Below are positions 32,792 through 42,052 of a stretch of 64,000 nucleotides of DNA, piece by piece; position 1 is the first letter of the stretch, and the number at the start of each line of letters is the position of its first letter. The notes below the pieces were generated by a model that worked only from the letters and a program-made list of their open reading frames with translations, was not told the origin of the DNA and did no database searches. A program made the position numbers and the translations under genes. The stretch lies in contig NZ_JAGGOJ010000011.1 in assembly GCF_018614575.1 (NCBI RefSeq), forward strand, positions 727,919 to 791,918, in the 5' to 3' direction. This DNA is from Streptomyces sp. ISL-10. GTDB taxonomy: Bacteria > Actinomycetota > Actinomycetes > Streptomycetales > Streptomycetaceae.

Positions 32792-34410
32792 GCCCCACGC
32801 TCCAGCTCGCCGCGTCGAGCGCGACCACCGAGCACCGGCCGCTCATCATCACCCTGTTCGCAGCCTTTGTCGTCGCCACCCTTTTCATCACGGTATGGGC
32901 GGGGCGGCAGACCAAGGACGCCTCCGACTTCTACGCGGGGGGCCGCCAGTTCACCGGCTTCCAGAACGGCCTCGCCATTTCCGGCGACTACATGTCGGCC
33001 GCCTCGTTCCTCGGTATCGCCGGCGCCATCGCCCTGTTCGGCTACGACGGCTTCCTCTACTCGATCGGCTTCCTGGTCGCCTGGCTCGTCGCCCTGCTTC
33101 TCGTCGCCGAGCCGCTGCGCAACTCCGGCCGCTACACGATGGGCGACGTCCTCGCCTACCGGATGCGCCAGCGCCCCGTGCGCACCGCGGCCGGCACCTC
33201 CACCATCGTCGTCTCGATCTTCTACCTGCTGGCCCAGATGGCGGGCGCCGGCGTCCTCGTCTCCCTGCTGCTCGGCATCACCAGCGACGGCGGGAAGGTC
33301 GCCATCGTGGCCCTCGTCGGCCTGCTGATGATCGTGTACGTCACCATCGGCGGCATGAAGGGCACCACCTGGGTGCAGATGGTCAAGGCCGTCCTGCTCA
33401 TCGCGGGCACCGTGCTCATCACCTTCCTGGTGCTGCTGAAGTTCAACTTCAACATCTCCGAGCTGCTCGGCCAGGCCGCCGAGAAGAGCGGCAAGGGCGC
33501 AGCGTTCCTGGAGCCCGGCCTCAAGTACGGCGCCACCGGGACGTCCAAGCTGGACTTCATCTCCCTCGGCATCGCGCTCGTCCTCGGCACCGCGGGCCTG
33601 CCGCACATCCTGATCCGCTTCTACACCGTGCCCACCGCCAAGGCCGCCCGTAAGTCCGTCAACTGGGCCATCGGCATCATCGGCGCCTTCTACCTCATGA
33701 CCATCGCGCTCGGCTTCGGCGCGGCGGCGCTCGTCGGGCCGACGGAGATCACCGCGTCCAACAAGGCGGGCAACACGGCGGCGCCCCTGCTGGCCCTGCA
33801 TGTCGGCGGCGTCGGCTCCGCGGGCGGCGCGATCCTCCTGGCCGTTATCTCCGCCGTCGCCTTCGCCACCATCCTGGCCGTGGTCGCGGGCCTCACCCTC
33901 GCCTCCTCGTCGTCCTTCGCGCACGACATCTACGCCAACGTCATCCGCAAGGGACAGGCCACAGAGAAGGAGGAGGTCCGGGCGGCCCGCTGGGCGACCG
34001 TCGCCATCGGCATCGTGTCCATCGCGCTCGGGGCCCTCGCCCGCGACCTGAACGTCGCCGGCCTGGTCGCCCTCGCCTTCGCGGTCGCCGCGTCCGCGAA
34101 CCTGCCGACGATCCTCTACAGCCTGTTCTGGAAGAAATTCACCACCCAGGGCGCCCTGTGGTCCATCTACGGCGGTCTGGCGTCGTCGGTCGTCCTGGTG
34201 CTCTTCTCGCCGGTCGTCTCCGGCAAGGCCACCTCGATGTTCCCCGACGCCGACTTCGCCTGGTTCCCGCTGGAGAACCCCGGCCTGATCTCGATCCCCG
34301 TCGGTTTCCTGCTCGGCTGGATCGGCTCCCTGCTGTCGAGGGAGGAGCCCGACAAGGGCAAATACGCGGAGCTGGAGGTCAAGTCCCTCACCGGCGTCGG
34401 GGCCCATTGA
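32788..34410 (+). CDS. Sodium:solute symporter, acetate-permease (ActP) type
   Basis: A 540-residue protein with about 13 membrane helices of the SSS family. It has the family core DFYAGGRQFTGFQNGLAISG, DYMSAASFLGIAGAIALFGY, GRYTMGDVLAYRMRQRPVRT and the sodium-solute signature around GTAGLPHILIRFYTVPTAKA. These match the ActP branch, which imports acetate, propionate or glycolate. Forms an operon with the DUF485 gene. Confidence 0.92.
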   Translation: MSPTLQLAASSATTEHRPLIITLFAAFVVATLFITVWAGRQTKDASDFYAGGRQFTGFQNGLAISGDYMSAASFLGIAGAIALFGYDGFLYSIGFLVAWLVALLLVAEPLRNSGRYTMGDVLAYRMRQRPVRTAAGTSTIVVSIFYLLAQMAGAGVLVSLLLGITSDGGKVAIVALVGLLMIVYVTIGGMKGTTWVQMVKAVLLIAGTVLITFLVLLKFNFNISELLGQAAEKSGKGAAFLEPGLKYGATGTSKLDFISLGIALVLGTAGLPHILIRFYTVPTAKAARKSVNWAIGIIGAFYLMTIALGFGAAALVGPTEITASNKAGNTAAPLLALHVGGVGSAGGAILLAVISAVAFATILAVVAGLTLASSSSFAHDIYANVIRKGQATEKEEVRAARWATVAIGIVSIALGALARDLNVAGLVALAFAVAASANLPTILYSLFWKKFTTQGALWSIYGGLASSVVLVLFSPVVSGKATSMFPDADFAWFPLENPGLISIPVGFLLGWIGSLLSREEPDKGKYAELEVKSLTGVGAH

Positions 34411-34561
34411 GTGAGCCCACCGACACCCGGCCGTAGCGGCCGCGTCGTAGGGTCCTACGACGCGGCCGTGCCGCGCCTCGTGCCAAACGGGCCACTTTCA
34501 CTGTCGGTGGCCTGACGTAGGCTCGAAGAGTCACATCCGCGAACCGGGGAGGGGGCCCACA

Positions 34562-35551
34562 GTGCTCATCGACACCTATGGCCGAGTGGCTACTGACCTG
34601 CGGGTTTCCCTGACTGACCGCTGCAATCTGCGGTGTATGTACTGCATGCCCGAAGAGGGCCTGCAATGGCTGAAAAAGCCCGATCTGCTCACCGACGACG
34701 AGATCGTCCGCCTGATCCGCATCGCCGTCACCGACCTCGGCATCACCGAGGTCCGCTTCACCGGCGGCGAGCCCCTGCTGCGCCCTGGCCTCGTCGGCAT
34801 CGTCGAGCGTGTCGCCGCCCTGGAGCCGCGCCCCAAGATGTCCCTGACGACGAACGGCATAGGGCTGGGGCGCACGGCCGCCGCTCTCAAGGACGCCGGC
34901 CTCGACCGGGTCAACGTCTCCCTGGACACGCTGCGCCCCGACGTCTTCAAGACGCTCACCCGCCGCGACCGCCACCACGACGTGCTCGACGGTCTGAAGG
35001 CCGCCCGCGCCGCCGGACTCACCCCCGTCAAGGTCAACGCGGTCCTCATGCCGGGGCTGAACGACGACGAGGCCCCCGACCTGCTTGCCTGGGCCGTCGC
35101 CCACGACTACGAGCTGCGGTTCATCGAGCAGATGCCCCTGGACGCCCAGCACGGCTGGAAGCGTGACGGGATGATCACCGCCGGTGACATCCTCGTCTCT
35201 CTGCGCACCCGCTTCACGCTGACCGCCGAGGGCGACGCCGCGCGCGGCTCCGCCCCCGCGGAGCGGTGGATCGTCGACGGCGGGCCGCATCGCGTCGGTG
35301 TCATCGCCTCCGTCACGCGCCCCTTCTGCCGGGCCTGCGACCGCACCCGCCTCACCGCGGACGGTCAGGTGCGCACCTGCCTCTTCGCGACCGAGGAGAC
35401 CGACCTGCGGGCGGCGCTGCGCTCGGATGCGTCGGACGAGGAGATCGCCCGCATATGGCGGCTGGCGATGTGGGGGAAGAAGGCCGGATCCGGACTCGAC
35501 GACCCGTCCTTCCTCCAGCCCGAGCGCCCCATGTCAGCGATCGGCGGCTGA
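34562..35551 (+). CDS. moaA: GTP 3',8-cyclase MoaA (molybdopterin synthesis)
   Basis: A 329-residue radical-SAM enzyme that starts molybdenum cofactor synthesis. The N-terminal cluster site is SLTDRCNLRCMYCMPEEG; the second, C-terminal cluster site is FCRACDRTRLTADGQVRTCL. VRFTGGEPLLR and the C-terminal Gly-Gly (SAIGG) required for activity are present. GTG 34562 follows GGGAGGGGG. No other moa gene is adjacent. Its last 18 bases overlap the converging small gene. Confidence 0.96.
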   Translation: MLIDTYGRVATDLRVSLTDRCNLRCMYCMPEEGLQWLKKPDLLTDDEIVRLIRIAVTDLGITEVRFTGGEPLLRPGLVGIVERVAALEPRPKMSLTTNGIGLGRTAAALKDAGLDRVNVSLDTLRPDVFKTLTRRDRHHDVLDGLKAARAAGLTPVKVNAVLMPGLNDDEAPDLLAWAVAHDYELRFIEQMPLDAQHGWKRDGMITAGDILVSLRTRFTLTAEGDAARGSAPAERWIVDGGPHRVGVIASVTRPFCRACDRTRLTADGQVRTCLFATEETDLRAALRSDASDEEIARIWRLAMWGKKAGSGLDDPSFLQPERPMSAIGG

Positions 35552-35773
35552 TCCGTCCCCGGGCCGCAGCCGCTCCCACTCCTCCAGGGTCACGACGTCC
35601 TTGAGGAACCCGCGTACGCCGAGGAACTGCGACAGGTGCTCCCGGTGCTCCTCGCAGGCCAGCCAGGTCTTGCGGCGCTCAGGAGTGTGCAGCTTCGGGT
35701 TGTTCCAGGCGAGGACCCACACGGCGTCGGCGCGGCAGCCCTTGGCGGAACAGATCGGGGTTTCGTCACTCAC
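35534..35773 (-). CDS. Conserved small protein with Cys/His motif
   Basis: A 79-residue cytoplasmic protein: CSAKGCRADAVWVLAWNNPK, then TWLACEEHREHLSQFL and FLKDVVTLEEWERL. The two Cys, a further Cys-Glu-Glu-His and the Trp-rich strand suggest a small zinc-binding fold. Conserved in actinobacteria next to moaA as far as I recall; function unknown. GTG start at 35773. It overlaps the moaA 3' end. Confidence 0.75.
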   Translation of the reverse strand: MSDETPICSAKGCRADAVWVLAWNNPKLHTPERRKTWLACEEHREHLSQFLGVRGFLKDVVTLEEWERLRPGDGSAADR

Positions 35774-35964
35774 CGGATCATTGTCCCAACATGGCGACGC
35801 CGAGCAGCCACGGGGGGAGCTGCCCGGCGTCGGTCCGTCGCTCCGACGGGGGATGCGGAGCGCGTACGCAGTATGTCATGGGCAACGGGCCCGAGTGCAC
35901 AGGAACTTCATGATTGATCTGAGGTTTTCCTGAGGTTCCCGGAGCCCGTCGCAGACGGTCGTCA

Positions 35965-36387
35965 TCAGCCCTGTTCGGACATGGGGCGCTCATCCGTGAA
36001 AGATCCGTCGGCCGTCGGGGAGTCGTCGGACCCCGCCTCGATCATGGGTCGCGACGGCGTGGGGACGAACGTCGGAGGCGGCGTCGGCGCGCTCTCGCGG
36101 CCGGCGTTGGCGATGACCACGGAGATGTACGGCAGGACAATGCCGAGCACCAGCGCGACGACGGCCACATGACGTTCCACGTTCCACAGGACCGCGGCGA
36201 GGATCACCGACACCGTGCGCACGGACATCGAGATCACATAGCGGCGCTGCCGGCCGCGGACATCGTCGGCGAGCCCCTGCCGGGCCCCGGTGATCCGGAA
36301 GACTTCGCTGCCGCCGCGCCTGTGCATCTCCACCACCCGATTCCCACCCCGGACGTTCCCGGACATCCCCGCCCCGACCACATCCAC
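35965..36387 (-). CDS. DUF3099-domain membrane protein
   Basis: A protein of up to 140 residues. The DUF3099 core is FRITGARQGLADDVRGRQRR followed by YVISMSVRTVSVILAAVLWN and a second membrane helix VVALVLGIVLPYISVVIANA. The C-terminal 45 residues are Pro/Ser/Asp-rich. Function unknown. In-frame ATGs at 36387, 36366 and 36327 are possible starts and no ribosome site decides between them. Confidence 0.8.
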   Translation of the reverse strand: MDVVGAGMSGNVRGGNRVVEMHRRGGSEVFRITGARQGLADDVRGRQRRYVISMSVRTVSVILAAVLWNVERHVAVVALVLGIVLPYISVVIANAGRESAPTPPPTFVPTPSRPMIEAGSDDSPTADGSFTDERPMSEQG

Positions 36388-36545
36388 CGTACGCCGCCAC
36401 CGCGCCGCCTACGAGAGCGGGTCGACGCTGTGCGCGCCCCGCGTGCGCCGGGACACGTACGGGTGGCTCCGACATGCGCCGTACGGTCCAGTGGCCGAGA
36501 CTGGCAGGCGTAACTGCTCACGCGGAGCCGAACAAGGAGGCAGCC

Positions 36546-36824
36546 ATGGGCTGGTTGTGGGCGATCATCGTGGGATTCGTGCTCGGTCTGATCGCGAAAG
36601 CCGTCATTCCGGGAAAGCAGCACAGTCCCCTCTGGCTGACCACCATCTTCGGCATCATCGGGGCCATCATCGGCAACGCGGTCGCGCGGGGCTTCGGCAT
36701 CGCGGAGACCAGCGGCATCGACTGGGGCAGGCACGCACTCCAGCTCGCCGCGGCCATCGTCATCGTGTTCCTCGGTGACATGGCGTACACGTCGGTGCGC
36801 GGCGGGAAGAAACGGCGGGCGTAG
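36546..36824 (+). CDS. GlsB/YeaQ/YmgE-family stress membrane protein
   Basis: A 92-residue protein with three membrane helices of the transglycosylase-associated (GlsB/YeaQ) family: WAIIVGFVLGLIAKAVIPGK, LTTIFGIIGAIIGNAVARGF, and a third helix near LQLAAAIVIVFLGDM. These proteins are usually induced by general stress. AAGGAGG lies 6-7 nt before the ATG. Ends at a strong hairpin shared with tyrS. Confidence 0.9.
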   Translation: MGWLWAIIVGFVLGLIAKAVIPGKQHSPLWLTTIFGIIGAIIGNAVARGFGIAETSGIDWGRHALQLAAAIVIVFLGDMAYTSVRGGKKRRA

Positions 36825-36830
36825 CCGGAC

Positions 36831-36886
36831 GACGAACGGCGGCGGCCGGGCGGGCATGATGCCCCGCCCGGCCGCCGCCGTTCGTC
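36831..36886. terminator. Bidirectional terminator between the GlsB-type gene and tyrS
   Basis: A perfect 24-bp inverted repeat (36831-36854 against 36863-36886) around an 8-nt loop, lying between convergent genes, 7 bp after one stop and 13 bp from the other. Confidence 0.85.
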
Positions 36887-36898
36887 CGTGTCGTCCGG

Positions 36899-38167
36899 TC
36901 AGCCGGCCGTGACCTCGACCGCCGCCAGGTTCTTCTTGCCGCGGCGCAGCACCAGCCAGCGCCCGTGGAGCAGGTCGCCCCGCGTCGCCACGGCATCCTC
37001 GGCGGTCACCTTCACGTTGTTCACGTACGCGCCGCCCTCCTTCACCGTGCGCCGGGCGGCCGACTTGCTGGCCACCAGGCCGACCTCGGCGAACAGGTCG
37101 ACGACCGGGGCGAGCTCGGTGACCCGGGCGTGCGGCAGCTCGGAGAGCGCCGCACGCAGCGTCGGCTCGTCGAGCTCGGCCAGCTCGCCCTGCCCGAACA
37201 GCGCCTTGGAGGCGTCGATGACGGCGGCGCACTGGTCGGCGCCGTGCACCAGGGTCGTCAGCTCCTCGGCCAGCGCGCGCTGCGCGGCACGGGCCTGAGG
37301 ACGCTCGGCGGTCTGCTTCTCCAGTTCCTCCAGGTCCTCGCGGCTCTTGAAGCTGAGGATGCGCAGGTACCGGTTGATGTCCCGGTCGTCCGTGTTCAGC
37401 CAGTACTGGTAGAACGCGTACGGTGTGGTCATCTCGGGGTCGAGCCAGAGCGTGCCGGTCTCGGACTTGCCGAACTTGGTGCCGTCCGCCTTGGTCATCA
37501 GCGGGGTGGCCAGGGCGTGCACCTCGGCGTCGGGCTCCAGGCGGTGGATCAGGTCCAGCCCCGCGGTGAGGTTGCCCCACTGATCGCTGCCGCCCTGCTG
37601 AAGGGTGCAGCCGTAGCGCCGGTACAGCTCCAGGAAGTCCATGCCCTGCAGCAGCTGGTAGCTGAACTCCGTGTAGCTGATGCCCTGTTCGGACTCCAGA
37701 CGCCGGGCGACGGAGTCCTTGGTGAGCATCTTGTTGACGCGGAAGTGCTTGCCGATGTCCCGCAGGAACTCGATCGCGGACATGCCCGCGGTCCAGTCCA
37801 GGTTGTTCACCATGATCGCGGCGTTGTCGCCCTCGAAGGAGAGGTACGGCTCGATCTGCGAACGCAGCCGGGTCACCCACTGAGCGATCGTCTCCGGATC
37901 GTTCAGCGTGCGCTCGGCGGTCGGCCGCGGGTCGCCGATCTGGCCCGTGGCCCCGCCCACCAGCGCCAGCGGCCGGTGCCCGGCCTGCTGGAGCCGGCGC
38001 ACGGTCAGCACCTGCACCAGGTGCCCGACGTGCAGACTCGGCGCCGTCGGATCGAAGCCGCAATAGAAGGTGACGGGACCGTCCGCGAGCGCCTTGCGCA
38101 AAGCGTCCTCGTCAGTGGACTGGGCGATCAGCCCGCGCCACTTCAGCTCGTCGACGATGTCCGTCAC
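36899..38167 (-). CDS. tyrS: Tyrosyl-tRNA synthetase
   Basis: A 422-residue class I aminoacyl-tRNA synthetase. The HIGH-type motif is in CGFDPTAPSLHVGHLVQ, the KMSKS-type motif is KFGKSETGTLW, and tyrosine-site blocks GGSDQWGNLTAG and YTEFSYQLLQGMDF are present. The C-terminal S4-like RNA-binding domain ends with VTAEDAVATRGDLLHGRWLV. No T-box leader is visible upstream. Confidence 0.96.
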   Translation of the reverse strand: MTDIVDELKWRGLIAQSTDEDALRKALADGPVTFYCGFDPTAPSLHVGHLVQVLTVRRLQQAGHRPLALVGGATGQIGDPRPTAERTLNDPETIAQWVTRLRSQIEPYLSFEGDNAAIMVNNLDWTAGMSAIEFLRDIGKHFRVNKMLTKDSVARRLESEQGISYTEFSYQLLQGMDFLELYRRYGCTLQQGGSDQWGNLTAGLDLIHRLEPDAEVHALATPLMTKADGTKFGKSETGTLWLDPEMTTPYAFYQYWLNTDDRDINRYLRILSFKSREDLEELEKQTAERPQARAAQRALAEELTTLVHGADQCAAVIDASKALFGQGELAELDEPTLRAALSELPHARVTELAPVVDLFAEVGLVASKSAARRTVKEGGAYVNNVKVTAEDAVATRGDLLHGRWLVLRRGKKNLAAVEVTAG

Positions 38168-38221
38168 GGTTCTTCCGTCTCCTCGTACGTCAATGGATCG
38201 GTGGGAGCCAGTCTAGGCCGG

Positions 38222-39613
38222 TCACACGCCCCGGCTGACCGAGCTCATGTTGAAGTCGGGCACCCGCAGCGCGGGCATGGCGGCGCGGGTGAACCAGTCA
38301 CCCCACTCGCGCGGCAACGTCTTCTCGGTCCGGCTGGCCTCCGTCGCCCGGCCGAGCAGGTCGACCGGCGACTCGTTGAAGCGGAAGTTGGTCACCTCGC
38401 CGACGACCTCGCCGTTCTCCACCAGATACACGCCGTCCCTGGTCAGCCCGGTCAGCAGCAGTGTGGCGGGGTCGACCTCGCGGATGTACCAGAGGCAGGT
38501 CAGCAGCAGACCCCGCTCGGTGGCCGAGACCATCTCCGCCAGGGAGCGCTCGCCGCCCGCGTCCAGGATCAGGTTGTCCGCACCCGGAGCGACCGGCAGC
38601 CCCGTCAGACCGGCGCTGTGCCGGGTCGTGACCAGGTGCTCCAGCTTTCCGTCACGCACCCAGTCCGTGGGGGCCAGCGGCAGACCGTTGTCGAACACCG
38701 AGGCGTCGTCGCCGGAGGAGTGCGCGATCACGAACGGGGCCGATTCCAGGCCGGGCTCGTGCGGATCGCTGCGCAGCGTCAGCGGCAGCGAGGACAGCGC
38801 CTCGCCGATACGGGTGCCGCCGCCGGGCTTGGAGAAGACCGTACGGCCCTCCGCCGCGTCCCGGGCCGCCGACGACCACATCTGGTAGATCAGCAGATCG
38901 GCCACGGCGGTCGGCGGCAGCAGCGTCTCGTACCGGCCGGCCGGGAGCTCGACGCGGCGCTCCGCCCAGCCGAGCCGCTCAGCCAGAGCGGCGTCGAGCG
39001 CGGCCGGGTCCACGTCCTTGAAGTCCCGCGTGGAGCGGCCCGCCCAGGCCGAGCGCGTCCGGTCGGGCGACTTGGCATTGAGTTCGAGCGTGCCGGTCGG
39101 CTGGTCGTGGCGCAGCCGCAGCCCCGTCGACGTACCGAGGTACGTCGAGGTCAGCTCGTGGTTGGCGAAGCCGTACAGTTCACGGCCGCCGGCGCGGGCC
39201 CGGGCGAAGGCCTCCCCGAGCGCGGGCGCGAAGTCGGCGAACACGGCCGACGACGTCTCGGCGGGCCCGTCGGCGAAGTCGGGAGACGCCTCGGTCCCGG
39301 TGACCAGGGGCTGCGCGTCCTCGGCCGGTCCCGCGGACCGGGCGGCGGCCTCGGCGGCGCGCACCAGCGGCTCCAGGTCGGCGGCGGTCACGGCGGACTG
39401 CGAGACCACGCCCGACGCGGTGCCCTCGGACCCGTCCACCGTGGCGATCACGGTGAGGGTGCGGCCGCGGGTCACGCCGTTGGTGGTCAGCGCATTGCCG
39501 GCCCAGCGCAGATTGGCCGAGGAGTGCTCGTCGGCGATGACGACACAGCCGTCCGCCGTGGACAGCTCCAGCGCCCGCTCGACGATCTCGTGCGGCTTGC
39601 TCACGCGGCTCAT
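38222..39613 (-). CDS. tldE: TldE/PmbA-family metalloprotease subunit
   Basis: A 463-residue protein of the TldD/PmbA family. It lacks the HExxxH motif and so is the TldE (PmbA) partner. Recognisable blocks are HEIVERALELSTADGCVVIA, VATVDGSEGTASGV-type segments, FVIAHSSGDDASVFDNGLPL and TGLTRDGVYLVENGEVVGEV. With TldD it forms a heterodimer that degrades unfolded peptides and matures some peptide antibiotics. ATG 39613 overlaps the tldD stop (ATGA). Confidence 0.9.
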   Translation of the reverse strand: MSRVSKPHEIVERALELSTADGCVVIADEHSSANLRWAGNALTTNGVTRGRTLTVIATVDGSEGTASGVVSQSAVTAADLEPLVRAAEAAARSAGPAEDAQPLVTGTEASPDFADGPAETSSAVFADFAPALGEAFARARAGGRELYGFANHELTSTYLGTSTGLRLRHDQPTGTLELNAKSPDRTRSAWAGRSTRDFKDVDPAALDAALAERLGWAERRVELPAGRYETLLPPTAVADLLIYQMWSSAARDAAEGRTVFSKPGGGTRIGEALSSLPLTLRSDPHEPGLESAPFVIAHSSGDDASVFDNGLPLAPTDWVRDGKLEHLVTTRHSAGLTGLPVAPGADNLILDAGGERSLAEMVSATERGLLLTCLWYIREVDPATLLLTGLTRDGVYLVENGEVVGEVTNFRFNESPVDLLGRATEASRTEKTLPREWGDWFTRAAMPALRVPDFNMSSVSRGV

Positions 39614-41133
39614 CGGCCCGCCTCCTGCGTCGTGTTGAGGATGTTGACTCCGCGGAAGAGGGCGGAGGGGCAGCCGTGGGAGACCGACGCGACCTGGCCC
39701 GGCTGGGCCTTGCCGCAGTTGAAGGCGCCGCCGAGCACATAGGTCTGCGGGCCGCCCACCTGCTCCATCGAGCCCCAGAACTCCGTCGTCGTCGCCTGGT
39801 ACGCGACGTCCCTCAGCTGACCCGCAAGCCGGCCGTTCTCGATGCGGAAGAACCGCTGCCCGGTGAACTGGAAGTTGTAGCGCTGCATGTCGATCGACCA
39901 CGACCGGTCGCCGACCACATAGATGCCGTGCTCCACCCCGCCGATCAGGTCCTCCGTCGACAGACCGCCCGGGTCCGGCTGCAGCGACACGTTCGCCATC
40001 CGCTGCACCGGCACATGGCCGGGGGAGTCGGCGTAGGCGCAGCCGTTGGAGCGGCCGAGGCCCGTCAGCTTCGCGATCCGCCGGTCCAGCTGGTAGCCCA
40101 CCAGCGTGCCGTCCTTGACCAGGTCCCAGCTCTGCGCCTCGACGCCCTCGTCGTCGTACCCGATCGTCGCCAGCCCGTGCTCGGCGGTCCGGTCGCCGGT
40201 CACGTTCATCACCGACGATCCGTACGCCAGCTTCCCCAGCTGGTCGAAGGTCGCGAACGACGTCCCCGCGTACGCGGCTTCGTAGCCGAGCGCGCGGTCC
40301 AGTTCCGTGGCGTGGCCGATCGACTCGTGGATCGTCAGCCACAGGTTCGAGGGGTCGACCACCAGGTCGTAGCGCCCGGCCTCGACGCCCGGCGCGCGCA
40401 TCTTCTCCGCGAGCAGCTCCGGGATCTGCTCCAGCTCCGCGTCCCAGTCCCAGCCGGTGCCGGTCAGGTACTCCCAGCCGCGTCCCACCGGGGGCGCGAT
40501 GGTGCGCATGGACTCGAACTCGCCGGACGTCTCGTCGACGGCGACCGCCGTGAGCTGCGGGTGCAGCCGTACCCGCTGCTGCGTGGTGACGGTCCCCGCG
40601 GTGTCCGCGTAGAACTTGTTCTCGTGGACGGTCAGCAGCGAGGCGTCCACGTGCGCCACGCCGGAGGCCCCCAGCAGCCGGGAGCTCCAGTCGGCGAGCA
40701 GCGCGGTCTTGTCCTCGTCGGGCACCTCGAAGGGGTTGATCCCGTACGAGGAGATCCAGGTCTTCTCGGCGTGCACGGGCTCGTCCGCCAGCTCCACGCG
40801 CTCGTCCGAGCCCGCCGCCGCGATCACCTTCGCGGACAGCTTTGCCATCGCCACGGCCTGTCCGGCGACCCTGGCCGCGGCGTCCATGGTCATGTCGACC
40901 CCGGAGGCGAACCCCCAGGCGCCGCCGTGCACCACCCGCACCGCGTATCCGAGGTCCGTGGAGTCGGACGATCCGGCGGGCTTGGCGTCACGCAACCGCC
41001 ATGAGGCGCTGCGTACACGCTCCAGGCGGAAGTCGGCATGCGCGGCGCCGAGTGCACGCGCCCGGGCGAGTGCCGCGTCGGCGAGCGCCCGCAGCGGCAG
41101 CGCCGTGAAGGCTTCGTCGAGGGAATGAGGCAC
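39610..41133 (-). CDS. tldD: TldD-family metalloprotease subunit
   Basis: A 507-residue protein carrying the zinc site HESIGHATELD of TldD, with downstream conserved Cys in GGAFNCGKAQPGQVASVSHG. GTG 41133 has AGGAGA upstream and starts MPHSLDEAFTALPLRALADA. It precedes tldE in the same operon. No peptide-antibiotic precursor or maturation gene is nearby, so a housekeeping role in peptide turnover is most likely. Confidence 0.93.
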   Translation of the reverse strand: MPHSLDEAFTALPLRALADAALARARALGAAHADFRLERVRSASWRLRDAKPAGSSDSTDLGYAVRVVHGGAWGFASGVDMTMDAAARVAGQAVAMAKLSAKVIAAAGSDERVELADEPVHAEKTWISSYGINPFEVPDEDKTALLADWSSRLLGASGVAHVDASLLTVHENKFYADTAGTVTTQQRVRLHPQLTAVAVDETSGEFESMRTIAPPVGRGWEYLTGTGWDWDAELEQIPELLAEKMRAPGVEAGRYDLVVDPSNLWLTIHESIGHATELDRALGYEAAYAGTSFATFDQLGKLAYGSSVMNVTGDRTAEHGLATIGYDDEGVEAQSWDLVKDGTLVGYQLDRRIAKLTGLGRSNGCAYADSPGHVPVQRMANVSLQPDPGGLSTEDLIGGVEHGIYVVGDRSWSIDMQRYNFQFTGQRFFRIENGRLAGQLRDVAYQATTTEFWGSMEQVGGPQTYVLGGAFNCGKAQPGQVASVSHGCPSALFRGVNILNTTQEAGR

Positions 41134-41343
41134 GGATGTCTCCTGTCGTCGAGACGGGTCGCCCCGATCATGTCGCGCCGGACGGGGCCGTCGCCAGCCG
41201 GTTCCCGGGGTCGGTGGCCACGGGCTTTCTGTAGGGACCCGACAGCGACGGACACAAGGCGCTGTCAGGGCCCGATTCTCCGTACGCAGTGCCGTACCGA
41301 TAGTTTGCAGACGTACCAGACCGCATAGGGAAAGGGTGATCCG

Positions 41344-42048
41344 TTGAGCCGCTCGGTTCTCGTCACCGGAGGAAACCGGGGCATCGGCCTCGCCATCGCC
41401 CGCGCGTTCGCCGCGAACGGCGACAACGTCGCGATCACCTACCGGTCGGGGGAACCCCCGGCGGGCTTCCTGGCGGTCAAGTGCGACATCACCGACGCCG
41501 AGCAGGTGGAGCAGGCGTACAAGGAGATCGAGGAGAAGCACGGTCCCGTCGAGGTGCTGGTGGCCAACGCCGGCGTCACCAAGGACCAGCTGCTGATGCG
41601 TATGTCGGAGGAGGACTTCACCTCCGTCCTCGACACCAACCTCACCGGCACCTTCCGGGTCGTCAAGCGCGCCAACCGCGGCATGCTGCGCGCCAAGAAG
41701 GGCCGCGTCGTGCTGATCTCCTCCGTCGTGGGGCTGCTGGGCTCCGCGGGGCAGGCGAACTACGCGGCCTCCAAGGCCGGTCTGGTGGGCTTCGCCCGCT
41801 CGCTCGCGCGTGAGCTCGGCTCGCGCAACATCACGTTCAACGTCGTCGCGCCCGGCTTTGTCGACACCGACATGACCCAGGCGCTCACGGACGAGCAGCG
41901 CGCCGGCATCGTCTCGCAGGTGCCCCTCGGCCGTTACGCGCAGCCGGAGGAGATCGCCGCCGCCGTGCGCTTCCTCGCCTCCGACGACGCCTCGTACATC
42001 ACTGGAGCCGTCGTTCCCGTCGACGGCGGATTGGGCATGGGTCACTGA
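41344..42048 (+). CDS. fabG: 3-oxoacyl-ACP reductase FabG
   Basis: A 234-residue SDR with the NADPH motif TGGNRGIGLAIARAF, the structural NAGVT, catalytic Ser in LISSVVGLLGSAGQ, YAASK with Tyr and Lys, and the FabG ending SYITGAVVPVDGGLGMGH. It reduces 3-oxoacyl-ACP in fatty-acid elongation. The only good start is TTG 41344 behind AAAGGGTGA. The next gene, fabI, begins 4 bp after its stop, so the two reductases are co-expressed. Confidence 0.95.
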   Translation: MSRSVLVTGGNRGIGLAIARAFAANGDNVAITYRSGEPPAGFLAVKCDITDAEQVEQAYKEIEEKHGPVEVLVANAGVTKDQLLMRMSEEDFTSVLDTNLTGTFRVVKRANRGMLRAKKGRVVLISSVVGLLGSAGQANYAASKAGLVGFARSLARELGSRNITFNVVAPGFVDTDMTQALTDEQRAGIVSQVPLGRYAQPEEIAAAVRFLASDDASYITGAVVPVDGGLGMGH

Positions 42049-42052
42049 TCAC

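Noticed and set aside
38168..38221. T-box leader controlling tyrS
   Set aside because: tyrS reads on the minus strand from 38167 and the next gene ends at 38222, leaving 54 bp: too short for a T-box, and no T-box motif is seen.
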